A stretch of 64,000 bases of DNA from CAIJMU01 sp035530275 (GTDB lineage Bacteria; Spirochaetota; Spirochaetia; Treponematales; Rectinemataceae). The position numbers and the translations under genes were made by a program. Where the stretch lies: the NCBI GenBank assembly GCA_035530275.1, contig DATKVC010000010.1:248001-312000 (forward strand). The letters are read 5' to 3'. Positions within the stretch are counted from its first letter, which is position 1; each line of letters starts with the position of its first letter. The notes under the pieces are model-generated. The model searched no databases and was not told the DNA's origin. It worked only from the letters and a program-made list of their open reading frames with translations. Shown here piece after piece: positions 60,629-64,000 of the stretch.

Positions 60629-62977
60629 TCATTCGGGAAGGGCGATGGCGACCACTTCCTCGAAGCGTTCCACGGGGTGAAAGCTTATGCCCTTCCGCAC
60701 ATGTTCGGGGATGTCGTCGAGGTCCTTCTCGTTCGCCTTAGGTATGATGATATCGCGTATCTTGTTGCGCTTGGCCGCAACGGTCTTTTCGCGCAACCCG
60801 CCGATCGGGAGCACCTGCCCGGTCAGCGAAAGTTCCCCCGTCATTGCGAGCCATGGCTTGATCTTCTTGCCGAGCACGAGGCTGAGAAGGGCTGTCGCCA
60901 TCGTGATGCCTGCCGAAGGGCCGTCTTTCGGCGTGGCGCCCTCCGGAATATGGAGATGGATCTGCCTTGCGTCGAACCAGTTGCCGTCGATCCCGTATTC
61001 CTCGTTCGCGATGTGCCGGACATAGGTGTAGGCGATTCCCGCCGATTCCTGCATGACGTTGCCCATCTGGCCCGTGAGCTTGAAGCCTTCCTTGCCCTGA
61101 TTGGCCATGGCCTCGATGAGCAAGGTGTCGCCGCCCATGCTCGTCCAGGCGAGGCCGATCGTCATGCCCGGTCCCGTGGCCTTTTTGATGTCGTCGTCGC
61201 GGAACATGGGCTTGCCCAGGTGCTTCTGCACGCCCTGTTTGTCGATCAGGAATTTCTCCGTCTCCCTGCCTTCCAACACCATTATCTTCGCGAGCTTGCG
61301 GTGGATCTTATCGAGGGCCTTTTCGAAATTGCGGACCCCCGCCTCGCGGGCGTAGCTCTCGGCGATGTGGACGAGGGCGTCGCGGGTGTACCGCACGGCG
61401 TTCTTCTTGAACCCGTTTTTTTCCAGGGATTTCGGAATCAGGTAATGCTTGGCGATTTCTATCTTTTCCACGTCGACGTAGCCCGGAAGCTGGATGATCT
61501 CCATGCGGTCGATGAGGGGCGGCGGAATCGTGTCGAGGGTATTGGCCGTAACTACGAAGAATATATTTGAAATGTCGAAAGGCAGGTCGAGGTAGTGGTC
61601 GCGGAAGGAGAAATTCTGCTCCGGATCGAGGGCCTCGAGGAGGGCGCTCGAGGGGTCGCCCTGGTAGCTCTGTCCCATCTTGTCGATCTCGTCGATCATG
61701 AACACCGGGTCGCGGCTCTTGGTGATCTTGAGACCCTGGATGATCTTGCCTGGCAGGGCGCCGACGTAGGTGCGCCTATGTCCCTTGATCTCGGCCTCGT
61801 CGCGCATGCCTCCGACAGAAAAGCGGAAGAACTGCTTGTTGAGGGCGCGGGCGATGGATTTGCCCACCGAGGTCTTGCCGACGCCGGGGGGGCCGACCAG
61901 GCAGAGGATCGATCCCTTGGCATCCTTCTTGAGTTTGCGCACGGCGAGGAATTCGAGGATACGCTCCTTCACGTCCTTGAGGCCGTAGTGATCCGCCTCG
62001 AGCATCTCCTGGGCCTTGCCTAAATCGAATTCGCCGGAGACCTGGGAGGTCCAGGGAAGGTTCGCCACGAGATCGAGCCAGTTTCTCGTCACCATGAACT
62101 CGCTCGAGTTGGGGTCCATCAGGTTGAACTTCTCGAGCTCCTGCTCGACGAGTTCCTTGATCTCGCCCTGGAATTTGAAGGCCTCGATCTTGTCCTTGAA
62201 CTTCTGGTAGTCGCTGGACTTCGAATCGGTGGGCATGCCGAGCTCGGTCTTGATGGCCTTGAGCTCTTCCTTGAGGAAGTATTCGCGCTGGCTCTTCTCG
62301 ATCTTCTCGTTAATCTCCGTCTGCACGCGTTTCTGGATGCGGAGGAGTTCCTGCTCCTTCTTGATGAAAACCAGCACCCGCTCCATCCTTTCGTGGATGT
62401 CGAGGGTCTCGAGGATCTTCTGCTGGTCGTTCTTGTCGACATTGAGAATGCTCGCGATGAAATCGGCTATCTTGCCCGGATGATCGATATTGATCATGTT
62501 GAGCCGCATTTCCTCGGAGAAAAGGGGGTTGTTTTCCAGGACGCCCTTCATCTCCGAGAGCAGGGCACGGGTCAGGGCCTTGATCTCGTCGGTTCCCTCG
62601 CCTTCGTCCTCGAGGTAGTTTACAGCCGCCACGATGGGCGATTCCTTCGAGAGGAATTTCTTCACCCTGAAGCGCTTCAGCGTGGATATGAAGATGTTTA
62701 CCCCGCCGTCGGGAAGATTGATTCTCTTCATGATCTTCGCGACGGTTCCGACCGCGTGGAGATCTTCGCCCTTGGGCTTTTCGACTTCGGACTTGATCAT
62801 GATGAGCCCGATCATCCCGTCGCCGACCACCGCTTCTTCAATGATCTTCACGTCATCCGGATTTCCGATCATTATCGGGGTGAAAATGCCTGGAAAGATC
62901 GGACGTCCCATCAGGGGAATGAGGGGCAGCTTGCCGGGCAGAATTAGGTCAATGGGAATTATCTCATTCTCAGCCAT
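60629..62977 (-). CDS. lon: ATP-dependent protease La (Lon)
   Basis: 782 aa. LON substrate-binding domain (LPLIPLMGRPIFPGIFTPIM), a coiled-coil middle region (QTEINEKIEKSQREYFLKEE), AAA+ with LVGPPGVGKTSVGKSIARAL and PVFMIDEIDKMG, and the protease domain with EGATPKDGPSAGITM (catalytic Ser) and LREKTVAAKRN (catalytic Lys). AGGAG lies 5 bases before the ATG. In 62978-63087 upstream I see no CIRCE or clear heat-shock promoter. Confidence 0.97.
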   Translation of the reverse strand: MAENEIIPIDLILPGKLPLIPLMGRPIFPGIFTPIMIGNPDDVKIIEEAVVGDGMIGLIMIKSEVEKPKGEDLHAVGTVAKIMKRINLPDGGVNIFISTLKRFRVKKFLSKESPIVAAVNYLEDEGEGTDEIKALTRALLSEMKGVLENNPLFSEEMRLNMINIDHPGKIADFIASILNVDKNDQQKILETLDIHERMERVLVFIKKEQELLRIQKRVQTEINEKIEKSQREYFLKEELKAIKTELGMPTDSKSSDYQKFKDKIEAFKFQGEIKELVEQELEKFNLMDPNSSEFMVTRNWLDLVANLPWTSQVSGEFDLGKAQEMLEADHYGLKDVKERILEFLAVRKLKKDAKGSILCLVGPPGVGKTSVGKSIARALNKQFFRFSVGGMRDEAEIKGHRRTYVGALPGKIIQGLKITKSRDPVFMIDEIDKMGQSYQGDPSSALLEALDPEQNFSFRDHYLDLPFDISNIFFVVTANTLDTIPPPLIDRMEIIQLPGYVDVEKIEIAKHYLIPKSLEKNGFKKNAVRYTRDALVHIAESYAREAGVRNFEKALDKIHRKLAKIMVLEGRETEKFLIDKQGVQKHLGKPMFRDDDIKKATGPGMTIGLAWTSMGGDTLLIEAMANQGKEGFKLTGQMGNVMQESAGIAYTYVRHIANEEYGIDGNWFDARQIHLHIPEGATPKDGPSAGITMATALLSLVLGKKIKPWLAMTGELSLTGQVLPIGGLREKTVAAKRNKIRDIIIPKANEKDLDDIPEHVRKGISFHPVERFEEVVAIALPE

Positions 62978-63087
62978 AGTCGCTCCTATGAGGTCTTTCA
63001 GTCAAAAAATACGACTTCAGCCCCTTAGCGACAAGTTATGGAAGCCATTTCAGACAAAGCTCGGACGATTTTTCTACTTTTGCCCCC

Positions 63088-64000
63088 TCATAGACCGGCC
63101 GCGGCCAAAACGATTCCGATCCTCGCGGGGTCGATGCCGAGGCCCCGCACGGCAATCGCCTCCTCAGCGATCCTATTGCCCAGCCTGAGACAGCGCTCCG
63201 GGGAAAAGCCGCGGGAGACACCCGCCAGATAGCCTGCGGCGAAGGCATCACCAGCGCCTGTCTCATCGAAGGGAATTTGGGCTCGCACCGGACTCTCCAA
63301 AACCTGCCCTTGCCGGCAGAGGAGTGCCCCGCGCTCGCCCCTCTTTACGATGAAGGAACAACTGACATCGGCGAAGGTTTTGCAGCCATCCTCGACGGTG
63401 GAACCGGCAAGGCTCATGAACTCATCCTCGTTGGCGAAGACGAAATCACAATAGCGTCGGATACCATCAATCACGAGATCGCGATGGGATTCGACGAGGA
63501 ATTTCGAGCCGAGATCAATGGCCACCTTCATCCCCGCCGCCCTTGCCTTGCCCCCCTCCTCCTCGAGGAGTCTCGAGTTCGCCATCGCGAATCCATCGAT
63601 ATAGAGAATGTCCCCGCTCCGCCTTTCGATGGAGCCTCGATCCTCGCCGACGAAGGAGGCAGCGCCGGGAGCGACAAGAATGGTCCGTCCGCCGTCCGGA
63701 TGGATCAGGACGCAAAAAAGCCCGGTTGGAAGCGGGGCGCGCGTCAGAACCGTGCATACTCCCGCTGAGGTAAGATCTCGCTCATACCGTCTGCCCATTT
63801 CATCATCGCCGACCGAGCCGACAAAAGTAGCTTCCATGCCGAGGAGGGCAGCGGCTCGGGCCGTGTTGGCAGCCCCGCCCGCGGCCGCGAAGTTCGCCTC
63901 CGAAAGGCGCGGCAGAAGCGGATCGAGCATGCCGCTCGCGAGATGGCTGGTCGCGTTGACGCGAAAACCCATCGACGCGGGCACTTCCGCATCGACAAAA
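63088..64000 (-). CDS. PfkB-family carbohydrate/nucleoside kinase (5' end outside window)
   Basis: 304 codons visible; the frame stays open to base 64000 (FVDAEVPASMGF), so the first residues lie beyond the window. Family features: AAGGAANTARAAALLGMEA, VGSVGDDEMGRRYERDL, LIHPDGGRTILVAPGA, FANEDEFMSLAG, and the C-terminal signature FDETGAGDAFAAGYLAG with the catalytic Asp. The layout resembles adenosine- or ribokinase-like members; the substrate cannot be assigned. An internal GTG (63984) is possible but would lose the first beta strand. Confidence 0.88.
   Translation of the reverse strand, partial: FVDAEVPASMGFRVNATSHLASGMLDPLLPRLSEANFAAAGGAANTARAAALLGMEATFVGSVGDDEMGRRYERDLTSAGVCTVLTRAPLPTGLFCVLIHPDGGRTILVAPGAASFVGEDRGSIERRSGDILYIDGFAMANSRLLEEEGGKARAAGMKVAIDLGSKFLVESHRDLVIDGIRRYCDFVFANEDEFMSLAGSTVEDGCKTFADVSCSFIVKRGERGALLCRQGQVLESPVRAQIPFDETGAGDAFAAGYLAGVSRGFSPERCLRLGNRIAEEAIAVRGLGIDPARIGIVLAAAGL

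Noticed and set aside
62978..63087. Heat-shock promoter or CIRCE element before lon
   Set aside because: No inverted repeat of the CIRCE type and no convincing sigma-32 hexamers found.

Overview
The window is high-GC bacterial chromosome, best matched by a spirochaete of the Treponema/Rectinema type. Reasons: the gene order rplU-prp-rpmA-obg-nadD-yqeK-lytR-rsfS; spoVG, ftsH and tilS close by; a capD/aminotransferase/quinoline-oxidoreductase-like cluster; potABCD; PilZ and receiver-PilZ proteins; and a NusG-type specialised elongation factor. The taxonomy is inferred from gene content only.

Layout. 1-3153 (minus): ftsH (5' part), tilS, rplY, tRNA-Gln and spoVG. 3331-3798 (plus): a free-standing cassette for a very acidic 98-residue protein. 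3847-15000 (minus): ribosome and cell-growth genes (rsfS, a LytR/CpsA/Psr protein, yqeK, nadD, obg, rpmA, prp, rplU), then argS, a DUF167 gene, ligA, an RlpA-like SPOR protein and a small exported protein. 15131-23303 (plus): eight tightly overlapping genes. They are a LoaP-like NusG paralogue, a soluble CapD-like dehydratase, a DegT aminotransferase, the three subunits of a molybdenum-hydroxylase-like complex with eroded pterin motifs, an RsmI-like methylase and a PilZ-like protein. This is the most unusual system in the window.

23346-33239: bacteriohemerythrin, mfd (its stop codon lies inside a 42-bp tandem duplication), an exported protein paired with a pseudo-receiver-PilZ protein, an ArsR regulator, an exported repeat-rich protein, a degenerate GGDEF protein, a ydeI-like gene, and a 103-bp direct repeat that copies the 3' end of tRNA-Gly and its terminator. 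33277-43785 (minus): srkA, uup, potDCBA, ftcD and a DEAD-box helicase. 43972-53461: a chemoreceptor, lhr, nrdR, a UbiA-like prenyltransferase, a rubredoxin/membrane fusion and an RsmB-like methyltransferase. 53581-60571 (plus): a sugar-phosphate block of gph, phosphoglucomutase, a DnaQ-like exonuclease, an outer-membrane barrel, glucokinase and a UDP-sugar pyrophosphorylase. 60629-64000 (minus): lon and a PfkB kinase (5' end beyond the window).

Themes. Many junctions are ATGA/GTGA overlaps, so translational coupling is common. At least six genes (arsR, the DEAD-box helicase, the prenyltransferase, the RsmB-like gene, gph, glk) lack a Shine-Dalgarno and have a -10-like hexamer ending 6-9 nt before the start codon, which points to leaderless mRNAs. 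Several proteins keep a fold but lack its usual key residues: the Mo subunit, the RlpA-like barrel, the GGDEF domain and the receiver domain. All calls come from reading the sequence; no database search was run.
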